The notes: generated by a model not told the origin, from the letters alone. Positions 1-6,306 are shown, counted from the stretch's first letter. The stretch is DNA of 10,000 nt from Rheinheimera sp. (GCF_020217005.1 NZ_JAIWOI010000005.1:1-10000); one strand, 5' to 3'. Numbers and translations are program-made.

Positions 1-32
1 AACAGGCTGATTAAGCTTAAACGTTGTTGCAT
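1..32 (-). CDS. Start of a minus-strand gene cut by the left edge, possibly a VOC/glyoxalase-fold protein
   Basis: On the minus strand an ATG (complement of 30-32) opens a frame that begins MQQRLSLISL and runs off the left edge. Only ten codons are visible. This beginning resembles the N-terminus of many VOC (glyoxalase/bleomycin-resistance) proteins, which often start with a charged or Gln-rich stub followed by a first beta strand of the type SLITLGV. That resemblance is from memory and rests on ten residues. A weak GAG-type ribosome-binding site lies about nine bases upstream. The gene would be divergent from yciU, sharing a 154-nt intergenic region. Confidence 0.3.
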   Translation of the reverse strand, partial: MQQRLSLISL

Positions 33-145
33 CGTTTTATCTCAGGCCGGACAGAAAATGGCGCTATGCTACCGAGCTGTTGCTTTGGATGCCAGTAAAT
101 ATTCGACTTTAGCCCTACTCAGTCTGGGCAGGATTGAAATGCTAT

Positions 146-154
146 TGGTATACT
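146..154 (+). promoter_or_regulatory. Candidate extended -10 promoter for yciU
   Basis: TGG followed by TATACT fits the extended -10 pattern TGnTATAAT with one mismatch in the hexamer. No good -35 lies at 17 bp, which extended -10 promoters tolerate. Transcription would start near 161, giving a leader of about 25 nt before yciU. Confidence 0.45.
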
Positions 155-186
155 GCAGCCTTTGATTTATCTCTGTGGAGAAATGA

Positions 187-519
187 ATGACTGGCTCAGA
201 ACTTGAACTCTGGACATTGGATGAACTCTGTGATCACGCCTTTGCAATATTTGAGGAATTGGCAGAGGAGAATCTGTCTGCGGCGGATTATCTGTTGTAT
301 CAACAACAGGCTGCAACTTCAGCTTATGTTGATTTAGTGCCGGCTACCGGGGATTGGGTTGAGCTGATCGCTATGGACATAGATCCTGAGTTGCACGTCG
401 AAGCTCATATTGGTTTGGCTGATATCAATGGCGATACTGAGATGGTATTGGCCAGAATTTTATTAAGCAAAGAAAAATTTGAAACCTTATGTCATGCGCG
501 CTGGCGTGGGCAGGACTAA
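187..519 (+). CDS. yciU: YciU/DUF440 (UPF0263) putative double-stranded DNA mimic protein
   Basis: A small acidic protein of 110 residues, about the length of E. coli YciU (109). It aligns along its whole length with the family: an N-terminal acidic helix (AFAIFEELAEENL), the core DWVELIAMDIDPEL, then HIGLADINGD and ARILLSKEK near the C-terminus, ending LCHARWR. The many Asp and Glu residues fit the family's proposed role of mimicking the charge surface of dsDNA; the Haemophilus homologue HI1450 has been linked to binding the nucleoid protein HU. The function of the family is still loosely defined. GGAG at 177-180, six bases before the ATG, sets the start. An overlapping ATG at 183 is out of frame. 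It appears monocistronic, with its own extended -10 promoter upstream. Confidence 0.93.
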   Translation: MTGSELELWTLDELCDHAFAIFEELAEENLSAADYLLYQQQAATSAYVDLVPATGDWVELIAMDIDPELHVEAHIGLADINGDTEMVLARILLSKEKFETLCHARWRGQD

Positions 520-578
520 TTTTGGCTAAAAAATAAGCCAAGCCTCAGATTTTGTATCGTTTTTTCCAAATTTTTCTT

Positions 579-606
579 TTGCGACTGGCCATGTTGCGCC
601 TACACT
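579..606 (+). promoter_or_regulatory. Candidate sigma70 promoter for the REC-TPR gene
   Basis: TTGCGA at 579-584 and TACACT at 601-606 are separated by 16 bp, a fair -35/-10 pair. Transcription would start near 612 and leave a leader of about 45 nt before the TTG start at 659. It is the best candidate in the 139-nt gap after yciU. The gap also contains a short TTGGCT/AGCCAA inverted repeat just after yciU, without a clear T-tract. Confidence 0.45.
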
Positions 607-658
607 AAAGTAACATCAGTAGCATGGATCGTGGATCTGAGAAAAACGAGGCAAAGGT

Positions 659-2212
659 TTGAGTCTTACCCGATTTGATTTTAGTAAGTTATTTGATCTC
701 AATGTGTTAGTCCTTGAGTCTGACCCGGCGTCTGGCCATCAGTTGAAACAAATACTGACCAGCCTTGGTATCAGGAAAGTGGAACTTAGCCGCTCTGCTC
801 AGCTGTTGTTGGCTAGTGAGCAGGTTGCTCCTTATGATGTGATTTTTCTTGATTATGATGCGGAACCTTCGATGGTTGGGGCCGATCTGATCGAGCTGTT
901 GCTGATGAAAAATATCGTCAGCCCTTACTGTCGTTTGGTGGTGTTATCAGCTGCCACCGAGCGGCAGAAATATGCGGTGGATTACCCCTTTCATCAGATT
1001 GACTTCCTCAACAGGCCCTGCAACAAATTTCATATAGACGAGCAACTTAAACTCCATGTGCGATTGAAACCATTTATGGATCAGATCCTGCCTCTGGTCC
1101 ATAAACGCCGTTATGTTGATGCCTTTAAATTAATAGGTGAATTACAACAAAAAGCAGGATCTGAGACTCCGGCCGCTGTGCTGCAATTAAAGGCCCAGCT
1201 GTTGCTCGAGCTCGGCGTGTTTGATGCTGCCTCTGCTTCTATTAAAGCTGCATGTGCCAGGCAACAAGACTGGGCCTTGTGGCTGCAATTTTTGCTGGAC
1301 TACGAACAAGCCGATCTGGAATCCTGTAGTCACTTTTTAGCAAATGGCAGCGATGAGCAGTCCTGTTACCAGGAAAGAAAAGAGGTCTGGCAAATTTATC
1401 TGGCACTGGAAGATGAAGACTACAGCAGAGCTTGTGATATTGCCGGCAAATTGCCAACAGCAGGAATGTCGACCAGGATTACTCAATTAGTGAAGCTGGT
1501 GATGATGCTGTCGGATAAGACAGAACAAGCAATTGAATTAATTGAACGAAAAAGGCGACTTGCAGGTAGCGGTTATCAGTTTTGTATCTTGACCCTGAGC
1601 TTATGCAAAGTGCTGCTGTTTTTAATAGCTCAACCTCAGTCCGAGCAGCGCTTAGTTGCGTATCAGGCCATGTTACAGCAGTGTTTTCGCCAGTTAATCA
1701 CAGATAAAGAAGCCAGCCAGTGTGCAGCTGATATTATCTGGTTACAGGGGAGCCTGGTAGCTCAGGCTGATGGCAAAGAAGCGGCAATCGCCTTCTTAGA
1801 AAAGCAGAAACAACATTTATCATCTATGCAGATGTCTGTTGCCAGTCAGTGTCATGGCGCCGCTCTGATGGCCAGCCTTGGAAAAATGAATGCTGCTTTT
1901 GATTTGATCTATCTGAGTAACAAAGCCTTGTATCTGATGCCGCACAGCATGCACAAAGTCTATGCTGCCTGTGTTCAGTTGCAGGCATTTCAGATGATTT
2001 ACCCAAAAGCTGATAGAGGCCAGATTTATGCCCAAATGGGGTTACGACATGAAAAAGAAGCGGAGTTACGGCCTGCAGCTCAAATGTATTACAAAGCGTA
2101 TCTGGCAGAACCCACTTACTTGTCCCATCAGGAACACTTAGCTAATTTGCTCAGTCAGTTAAAACTGAGCAAATATAAAACCTTTATACTGAGCGAATTT
2201 AACCAGCGCTAG
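659..2212 (+). CDS. Response-regulator receiver-like domain fused to a TPR-like helical region
   Basis: A 517-residue cytoplasmic protein. Residues 13-135 form a receiver (REC) domain: the acidic site E20/D22, the likely phospho-acceptor D65 in IFLDYD, and S97 in VVLSA. The usual Lys-Pro pair is replaced by R119-P120, so the conserved lysine is missing. From about 140 to the end the protein is helical with Ala/Leu/Gln-rich TPR-like units, such as those around 170-200 and 465-500. There is no DNA-binding, GGDEF or kinase output domain, so output probably occurs by protein-protein contact. Proteins of this build are usually annotated as tetratricopeptide response regulators; partner and role are unknown. 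The start is TTG at 659, preceded by GAGG at 648-651 with seven bases of spacing; no in-frame ATG starts earlier. No histidine kinase is adjacent. The 3' end overlaps the opposing nuclease gene by 14 bp. Confidence 0.85.
   Translation: MSLTRFDFSKLFDLNVLVLESDPASGHQLKQILTSLGIRKVELSRSAQLLLASEQVAPYDVIFLDYDAEPSMVGADLIELLLMKNIVSPYCRLVVLSAATERQKYAVDYPFHQIDFLNRPCNKFHIDEQLKLHVRLKPFMDQILPLVHKRRYVDAFKLIGELQQKAGSETPAAVLQLKAQLLLELGVFDAASASIKAACARQQDWALWLQFLLDYEQADLESCSHFLANGSDEQSCYQERKEVWQIYLALEDEDYSRACDIAGKLPTAGMSTRITQLVKLVMMLSDKTEQAIELIERKRRLAGSGYQFCILTLSLCKVLLFLIAQPQSEQRLVAYQAMLQQCFRQLITDKEASQCAADIIWLQGSLVAQADGKEAAIAFLEKQKQHLSSMQMSVASQCHGAALMASLGKMNAAFDLIYLSNKALYLMPHSMHKVYAACVQLQAFQMIYPKADRGQIYAQMGLRHEKEAELRPAAQMYYKAYLAEPTYLSHQEHLANLLSQLKLSKYKTFILSEFNQR
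2145..2174. repeat. Perfect 11-bp inverted repeat near the convergent gene ends
   Basis: ATTTGCTCAGT at 2145-2155 is the exact reverse complement of 2164-2174, with an 8-nt loop. It lies inside the last codons of the REC-TPR gene and 25-54 nt past the stop codon of the opposing nuclease gene. A near copy of the right arm, ACTGAGCGAAT, follows at 2188-2198 and could pair with the same left arm. Neither strand has a T-tract directly after the stem, so it is not a canonical intrinsic terminator; it may fold at the 3' end of the minus-strand mRNA. Confidence 0.6.
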
Positions 2213-2987
2213 AGGCCGCAGTAAAGCTCTGCTCCAGCACTAACGCCAGACGCACAGCGGCTTGTTGTAGCCGCTGTTCCAATTCTGGCAAATGTTGCTG
2301 CTGATAAGTTTGATCGATCAACATACCTGGTTTATAGCCCTGATAAATCAGTTTTACTAACAACACCGACTCATTGGCCCAATCCAGTACACTGACCTGT
2401 TGCCATTGTTTTTGCTTCTGTAACAGCGCTTGATACAAGGCTTGCTGTTTGGTTGCGTTTTGATACGACGCTGCTTCGAGAATTCTGCTATCCCAGACAG
2501 CATGTAAGTTAGAGGGCTCACCTTCAAAATAAACTGCAGTTTTATTGCCTCCTAAATCATCCGCATAACCAGCATGTAAAGGCTGATGCAAGTCGGCAAT
2601 AAAATGACCTACAAATAATAAGGCCTCCAGTTGCTGTTTAGATGGAGCAAAAGGCGTTAGTTTTTGTCTTTGTTGTTCTATCGCAGACAAGACACAACCT
2701 TCGGCGGGGCAGTGCTGCATCGTCACTTTAGCGTCGGTGCGCTGGATATTGACGTAATGCCAGACTTTGCTGTGCTGGTATTCAGGTAAAGAACGTATTT
2801 GATCAGGCCAGGAACAGGCTTTGGTAAAATCTTTTTGTTCGTGTAATTGCATCAGTTGCTGTACTTTTTGCTGGCTGGCCGGGCTTAGTAATTGATAAGC
2901 CATAGAGCAGACCATCTGGTGGCCTAACTCGCCAAAAGCGAAAACCGGGCTACAAAACAACGCCAGAGCTAATACCAGATTACGCAT
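2199..2987 (-). CDS. Secreted S1/P1-family zinc-dependent nuclease
   Basis: A 262-residue precursor of a trinuclear-zinc nuclease cleaving single-stranded DNA/RNA, probably with 3'-nucleotidase activity as in fungal P1/S1. The start is the ATG at 2987, not the TTG at 3008: AAGGA lies seven bases upstream and this start gives a clean signal peptide of 17 residues ending VFA. Mature numbering then reproduces the ligand set of nuclease P1: H6 in FGELGH, D45 in SWPDQIR, H60 in WHYVN, the cluster GHFIADLHQPLH (H111, D115, H121), and H145/D149 in NLHAVWD. All side-chain ligands are present. Residue 1, whose backbone binds zinc and which is Trp in P1, is Phe here. It should act in the periplasm or outside the cell, perhaps in nucleic-acid scavenging. 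It follows rlmJ by 10 nt and is probably co-transcribed with it. Family assignment is firm, substrate inferred. Confidence 0.94.
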   Translation of the reverse strand: MRNLVLALALFCSPVFAFGELGHQMVCSMAYQLLSPASQQKVQQLMQLHEQKDFTKACSWPDQIRSLPEYQHSKVWHYVNIQRTDAKVTMQHCPAEGCVLSAIEQQRQKLTPFAPSKQQLEALLFVGHFIADLHQPLHAGYADDLGGNKTAVYFEGEPSNLHAVWDSRILEAASYQNATKQQALYQALLQKQKQWQQVSVLDWANESVLLVKLIYQGYKPGMLIDQTYQQQHLPELEQRLQQAAVRLALVLEQSFTAASSAG

Positions 2988-2997
2988 GGATATTTCC

Positions 2998-3840
2998 TTA
3001 TTCATCAACTAATTGAGTGACTTGCCAGTGAGCTAGCGGGCTTTGAGAGAGCAATGGTGATAGTTCTTGTAAGCAGTTTTCCATATCTTGTTTCAGTGTA
3101 AAAGGCGGGTTGATCACCAGCATGCCACTGCCTGTCATACCAAATCCTTCGGAATCTGGTTGCGGGCTGTATTCTATCCGCAACTGATTACGAATTTGTG
3201 TATCGACAATAGCGTCGATAAAGCTTTCTACCGCCTGGCGTTCTATAACAGGGTACCAAATCGCATAAGTGCCTTGTGGAAAACGTTGTATGGCTTGCTG
3301 TAAGCCTTTGATCAGGTCCTGATATTCAGTTTTCAGCTCATAGGGAGGATCTATCAATATCAGGCCACGTTTAGCCAAAGGCGGTAACATAGCTCGTAGT
3401 CCGGCCCAGGCGTCCATTTTTTCAATACGGCAATGCTTACGGCGTTGGAACTGACTGGCCAGTATAGGGTGGTCAGTTGGATGTAATTCGGTGGCCTGAA
3501 TAGTGTCGGTCGGGCGGCATAATAAATCGGCAATTTTCGGAGAGCCCGGATAAAAAGCTAAATCATCGGCCTCATTGACCAGCTTGATGGTGTCAACATA
3601 AGCTTTAATTTCAGCGTTATTCCCCGCATAGTTCCAGACTTTACCTATGCCCGTCTGGTATTCAGCGGTTTTTTGCGCTTGCTCACTATGCAGGCTGTAT
3701 AAACCGGCACCAGCATGAGTATCATGGTAGCAAAAAGGCTTATCTTTGCGTTTTAAGTAGTTCAGTATACTGATCTGAACCAGATGTTTAATCACATCGG
3801 CATGATTGCCTGCATGGTAACTGTGACGATAACTAAGCAT
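2998..3840 (-). CDS. rlmJ: RlmJ, 23S rRNA (adenine2030-N6)-methyltransferase
   Basis: At 280 residues it has the same length as E. coli RlmJ, which uses S-adenosylmethionine to methylate N6 of A2030 in 23S rRNA. The family signature is intact: N-terminal MLSYRHSYHAGNHADVIKH with Y4, H6 and K18, the SAM-binding DTHAGAG at 40-46, YPGSP at 97-101, TELHPTD near 118-123, the catalytic DPPYE at 164-168 and the C-terminal GMTGSGMLVINPP. The frame is open up to 3930, but homology starts exactly at the ATG at 3840 and the extension has no family likeness; a modest GAG-type ribosome-binding site precedes this ATG. It is the first gene of a likely two-gene unit with the S1/P1 nuclease, and is divergent from yfiF. 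Confidence 0.96.
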   Translation of the reverse strand: MLSYRHSYHAGNHADVIKHLVQISILNYLKRKDKPFCYHDTHAGAGLYSLHSEQAQKTAEYQTGIGKVWNYAGNNAEIKAYVDTIKLVNEADDLAFYPGSPKIADLLCRPTDTIQATELHPTDHPILASQFQRRKHCRIEKMDAWAGLRAMLPPLAKRGLILIDPPYELKTEYQDLIKGLQQAIQRFPQGTYAIWYPVIERQAVESFIDAIVDTQIRNQLRIEYSPQPDSEGFGMTGSGMLVINPPFTLKQDMENCLQELSPLLSQSPLAHWQVTQLVDE

Positions 3841-3902
3841 AAGCCCACTCTTTTTGGATCGTTTTCGGAAGATTTTGGCGTCGAAGGCGCAATAAAAGCG
3901 CA

Positions 3903-3930
3903 AGCATACTGTGCCACAGCAGAAAGGCAA
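3903..3930 (-). promoter_or_regulatory. Candidate sigma70 promoter for rlmJ
   Basis: Read on the minus strand, TTGCCT (complement of 3925-3930) and TATGCT (complement of 3903-3908) are 16 bp apart. Transcription would start near 3896, about 55 nt before the rlmJ ATG. Its position inside the 5' extension of the rlmJ frame supports starting rlmJ at 3840. Confidence 0.45.
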
Positions 3931-3964
3931 GTTTTCTTATGACTGCGGTTTGGTCAGAAGTTGT

Positions 3965-3994
3965 TTGGGGTTCTGACTGTGGCAGTGTTAAAAT
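3965..3994 (+). promoter_or_regulatory. Candidate extended -10 promoter for yfiF
   Basis: TGT followed by TAAAAT (3989-3994) forms an extended -10; a poor -35, TTGGGG at 3965-3970, lies 18 bp upstream. Transcription would begin near 4001. If real, it places the ATG at 3939 upstream of the mRNA start and favours the TTG at 4032. Confidence 0.4.
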
Positions 3995-4031
3995 CCGCTG
4001 TATCGGCGTCACCGCAAGCACAGGACCTCCC

Positions 4032-4937
4032 TTGAATCGTAAAACTTCAGCAACCTCACCCCAGCAGCCTAAACATAGTCAGGCTGAGCTGCAAAAGCCA
4101 TGGACTAAAGCAAAACCCGCTGCTGCTAAAACTGCAGGCGTAAAAGCAGCGGAGACAAAGGCCACTGCAGCTAAAGCTGTGTCGGCCAAAGTACTTAAAC
4201 AAAATCGTCAGGAAGAAGCCAAAATTTATGGCGAAAACGCTTGCCGTGTCGCTTTTTTACAACGTCCGCAAGCCTTAGTGCGTTTGTATTTGAGTGAGCA
4301 AATGGCACCTAAATTTGCGGATCTAATGAAGTATCTGGCCGCCAATAAAAAAGCCTATCACGTGGTGTCTGAGGCTGAACTGGAAAAAGTTGCCGGCAGC
4401 CAGCATCACGGCGGGGTTGTGCTGTTGGTTAAACGTAAGGCGGTGTTATCACTGGCGAGTTATTTAACTCAAAACGGCCGTAAAAAACAGGATTGCTTAC
4501 TGGCGTTAGACGGTGTAGGTAATCCACATAATTTAGGTGCTATAGCGCGCAGCTGTGCTCACTTTGGTATTAGTGGCATTGTGATGAAAGATCCTGAGTT
4601 ACTGGCCCATGGTGCTGCGGCCCGCACTGCAGAAGGCGGGGTAGAGTTTGTTGAGGGGTTAAGTTGTGACAACCTGCCTTTAGCCTTGCAGTTGTGCAAG
4701 CAGGCAGGTTACACCCTGGTGACCACCTCAAGCCATGGAGGGGTATCTTTGTATACCACTGCATTACCAGCCAAAGTAGTGATCGTTTTTGGTGAGGAAA
4801 TGTTTGGCGTATCACAATCTGTAGCAAAATCAGCAGATATAGCGCTGCAAATTCCTGGAACAGGTAAAGTGGAGTCATTAAACGTCAGCGTTGCCGCCAG
4901 CCTGATTTTAGGCGAATGGTACAGGCAACAGCAGTAG
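4032..4937 (+). CDS. yfiF: YfiF-like TrmH/SpoU-family RNA 2'-O-methyltransferase
   Basis: A SPOUT-fold SAM-dependent methyltransferase acting on tRNA or rRNA ribose; the exact target is not readable from the sequence. With the TTG start it is 301 residues. The first 55 or so are a basic, low-complexity Lys/Ala tail. A substrate-binding domain follows, beginning EEAKIYGENACRVAFLQRP (residues 61-79), with AYHVVSEAEL and QHHGGVV as in E. coli YfiF. The catalytic domain has the three TrmH motifs: motif 1 with N164 and R173 in NPHNLGAIARSCAHFG, motif 2 IVFGEEMFGVS (251-261) and motif 3 IPGTGKVESLNVSVAASLILGEW (in 274-296). AGGA at 4022-4025, six bases before the TTG, and a promoter-like element at 3965-3994 support this start. 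An in-frame ATG at 3939 would add 31 residues that look unlike the family; it remains possible. Monocistronic, divergent from rlmJ. Confidence 0.92.
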   Translation: MNRKTSATSPQQPKHSQAELQKPWTKAKPAAAKTAGVKAAETKATAAKAVSAKVLKQNRQEEAKIYGENACRVAFLQRPQALVRLYLSEQMAPKFADLMKYLAANKKAYHVVSEAELEKVAGSQHHGGVVLLVKRKAVLSLASYLTQNGRKKQDCLLALDGVGNPHNLGAIARSCAHFGISGIVMKDPELLAHGAAARTAEGGVEFVEGLSCDNLPLALQLCKQAGYTLVTTSSHGGVSLYTTALPAKVVIVFGEEMFGVSQSVAKSADIALQIPGTGKVESLNVSVAASLILGEWYRQQQ

Positions 4938-4947
4938 TTCAATCAGG

Positions 4948-4986
4948 CTCAGAGCGGCTTATTGTTGATCAACTGGCTGCTCTGAG
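4948..4986 (+). terminator. Terminator-like hairpin after yfiF
   Basis: CTCAGAGC at 4948-4955 pairs perfectly with GCTCTGAG at 4979-4986, and the stem continues inward by four more pairs using G-U wobbles. It starts 11 nt after the yfiF stop. The following bases are only partly T-rich (TTGTGCTT), so termination may be weak or need help. Confidence 0.45.
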
Positions 4987-5359
4987 TTGTGCTTGCTGCT
5001 GTTGTCGTTTCACCTGTAGGCCCGTTTGAGTGCATCCAATAAGGTGAATAGGGCAACTTTCTGTTTAAAAGCAAACTATGCTGATTGCCCGCTAATGTGT
5101 CTAAGCCTTCCATTCAGTCGCCACGGATGAACGCTGTCGAACTCCGGCTTTACCAATCAATAAAATCCCAGGCTGTTACTCTTTAAAATCTCACGATGCT
5201 TTCTGAATCTGTAGGTTGTGCTAATCGCAGCTACAGCGGTACTTAGTGGTCTGATGGTTTAAATTAACCACAACTGGCTGGTAGAAATTCAGCCGATTGA
5301 CAGCTTCCACAACCTGGACACTTGATATTTTGCCCTGGTTTAGACGCAACAGCAGGATT
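4987..5359. other. Long non-coding stretch with palindromic fragments
   Basis: No ORF here is both long enough and preceded by a ribosome-binding site; the best plus-strand frame, from an ATG near 5127, has only 19 codons. The stretch contains a REP-like palindrome at 5209-5236 and a GGCTG/CAGCC hairpin near 5276-5294. Its right end overlaps the Cys-rich readthrough frame of the minus-strand ORF described at 5360-5494. It may be decayed repeat or gene remnant; nothing shows which. Confidence 0.5.
5209..5236. repeat. REP-like imperfect palindrome
   Basis: CTGTAG at 5209-5214 mirrors CTACAG at 5231-5236, and the inner bases GTTGTG and CGCAG can continue the pairing with a bulge around a CTAAT loop. 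The text GTAGGTTGTGCTAATCGCAG resembles dispersed GTAGGTTG...GC palindromes recalled from several gammaproteobacteria. Only one copy is present in this window, so repetition in the genome is unproven. Confidence 0.4.
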
Positions 5360-5494
5360 TTAGGGCAAGAGCGAAAGCAAAGTTCCAACTGCTGGTGCTG
5401 TATTTAAGGTTAGAAAAGGTCCCATGGCCAGAATAAAACTCAGGCAGATAAAGCTGAGTAAAAAGCCAGCGCAGTGTTGTCTTCTAGTTTCCAT
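5360..5494 (-). CDS. Small single-span membrane peptide, possibly a gene interrupted by a nonsense codon
   Basis: A 44-codon frame starts at the ATG complementary to 5492-5494, with AGGAG nine bases upstream. Residues 1-5 are METRR, followed by a hydrophobic stretch at about 9-30 (FLLSFICLSFILAMG and onward) that could be one membrane helix or an uncleaved signal, then a Leu-rich end. The frame stops at TAA (5360-5362) but stays open for 31 more codons to a second TAA at 5264-5266. The extra part reads like a real domain tail: KPGQNIKCPGCGSC followed by QSAEFLPASCG, with four Cys. A single C-to-T change of CAA (Gln) to TAA would explain this, giving an ancestral 76-residue membrane protein with an extracytoplasmic Cys motif. 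I do not recognise the family. It could also be chance. Confidence 0.42.
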   Translation of the reverse strand: METRRQHCAGFLLSFICLSFILAMGPFLTLNTAPAVGTLLSLLP

Positions 5495-5542
5495 TACACA
5501 TTTCTCCTGGAAATTTCTGGCTATAGTCTGAAGTCATATTCG

Positions 5543-5561
5543 CTTTTTGACTGGCAAAAAG
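5543..5561. repeat. Perfect 7-bp hairpin CTTTTTG-ACTGG-CAAAAAG
   Basis: The two arms (5543-5549 and 5555-5561) are exact reverse complements around a 5-nt loop. It sits between the divergently placed small membrane ORF (minus) and the GAF gene (plus). It could be an operator or a relic of an interspersed palindrome; no T-tract follows on either strand, so it is not a terminator. Confidence 0.4.
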
Positions 5562-5715
5562 TGACCAGCGGTGAGTTAAGGGGACGGAAGGTGAAATTTC
5601 GGCTGGCGGGACTCAGGCTACCGGCATGGAGCTCGATTCTGGCGGCATGAAGGTCTATGCTTTGCCTGCTGGCCTTGCCGCTATGCCACCCCCTTTGGGT
5701 GACCACCTTACTGGC

Positions 5716-5809
5716 TTATCAGAATCGGAGTTTTTTATGCTTGATCAGTCCGCTTTATTGCTGTTAGTGAAAGCTTTTAAAGATCAACAATTATCAGAAT
5801 CAGAGTTTT
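5716..5809 (+). repeat. 19-bp direct repeat spanning the GAF gene's ribosome-binding site
   Basis: TTATCAGAATCGGAGTTTT (5716-5734) recurs at 5791-5809 with a single difference (CAGAG for CGGAG). The offset is 75 bp, exactly 25 codons. The first copy supplies the GGAG ribosome-binding site of the GAF gene; the second encodes LSESEF within it. Confidence 0.7.
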
Positions 5810-6264
5810 ATCAGCAACTCACTGAAACTATCACCGCTGCTTTGGAGTGTAGCAGAGCGAGTTTGTGGCTATATTCCGACGCTTTGCTGAATGAAATTGT
5901 GGCGTTGGATTTATACGACAGTACTTCAGACAGACATTTCCAGGGCATTGCTTTGCATGAAGATGATTTTTCACCTTACTTTGAAGCTATGCGCAACGAT
6001 GGTGGTATAGACGCTCCTTATGCGATGGAACACAGTGCCACCAGTTGTTTCACCGAAGCCTATTTTGAACCCAATGATATTTACTCTTTGCTCGATGTTG
6101 GCATCCGTTACAGCGGCCAATTGGTGGGTGTTTTTTGCTGTGAAAATGTCGGTGAGGTGATGCTCTGGACTGAACAGCAAAAAGCCTATTTGGACCAAGC
6201 AGGCAAGCTGATTACCTTCGCATTAAAGCCAGCATTGCAGCAAAAATTTGCCGCCTTATTCTGA
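5737..6264 (+). CDS. Stand-alone GAF-domain protein
   Basis: A 175-residue protein made of one GAF sensor domain, about residues 25-165, with no kinase, cyclase or DNA-binding output. Family features visible are ECSRASLWLYS (37-47), SPYFEAMRNDGGIDAPYA (79-96), the run EPNDIYSLLDVGIRYSGQLVG (111-131), CCENVG (134-139) and WTEQQKAYLDQAG (144-156). The layout matches GAF domains fused to GGDEF or histidine kinases, so it may sense a small ligand and act in trans. The start at 5737 has GGAG six bases upstream. The frame is open from an ATG at 5626, but that extension (residues rich in Gly/Pro, no ribosome-binding site) is unlike GAF proteins. A terminator follows at 6277. It appears monocistronic and ligand and partner are unknown. 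A weak TTGACT lies at 5547-5552 without a matching -10. Confidence 0.88.
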   Translation: MLDQSALLLLVKAFKDQQLSESEFYQQLTETITAALECSRASLWLYSDALLNEIVALDLYDSTSDRHFQGIALHEDDFSPYFEAMRNDGGIDAPYAMEHSATSCFTEAYFEPNDIYSLLDVGIRYSGQLVGVFCCENVGEVMLWTEQQKAYLDQAGKLITFALKPALQQKFAALF

Positions 6265-6276
6265 GTGGCTTTTGAT

Positions 6277-6306
6277 AAGCCTGAAGCGAATTCAGGCTTG
6301 TATTTT
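6277..6306 (+). terminator. Intrinsic terminator after the GAF gene
   Basis: A perfect 9-bp stem, AAGCCTGAA (6277-6285) and TTCAGGCTT (6291-6299), closes a GCGAA loop and is followed by GTATTTT. It begins 13 nt after the GAF stop codon. Confidence 0.75.

Noticed and set aside
624..662. A 12-codon leader ORF whose TGA overlaps the TTG start of the REC-TPR gene
   Set aside because: The arrangement suggests translational coupling, but its ATG has no ribosome-binding site and the peptide has no notable composition, so it is probably chance.
3841..3930. 30-residue N-terminal extension of RlmJ
   Set aside because: RlmJ homology begins exactly at the ATG at 3840, the length then equals the E. coli protein, and the extension overlaps the probable promoter.
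4570..4942. Minus-strand ORFs within yfiF
   Set aside because: They lie fully antisense to a well-conserved methyltransferase domain and lack ribosome-binding sites or family likeness.
5521..5706. 61-codon minus-strand ORF upstream of the GAF gene
   Set aside because: No ribosome-binding site, no recognisable domain, and it overlaps the GAF leader and a hairpin; it looks like a spurious frame.
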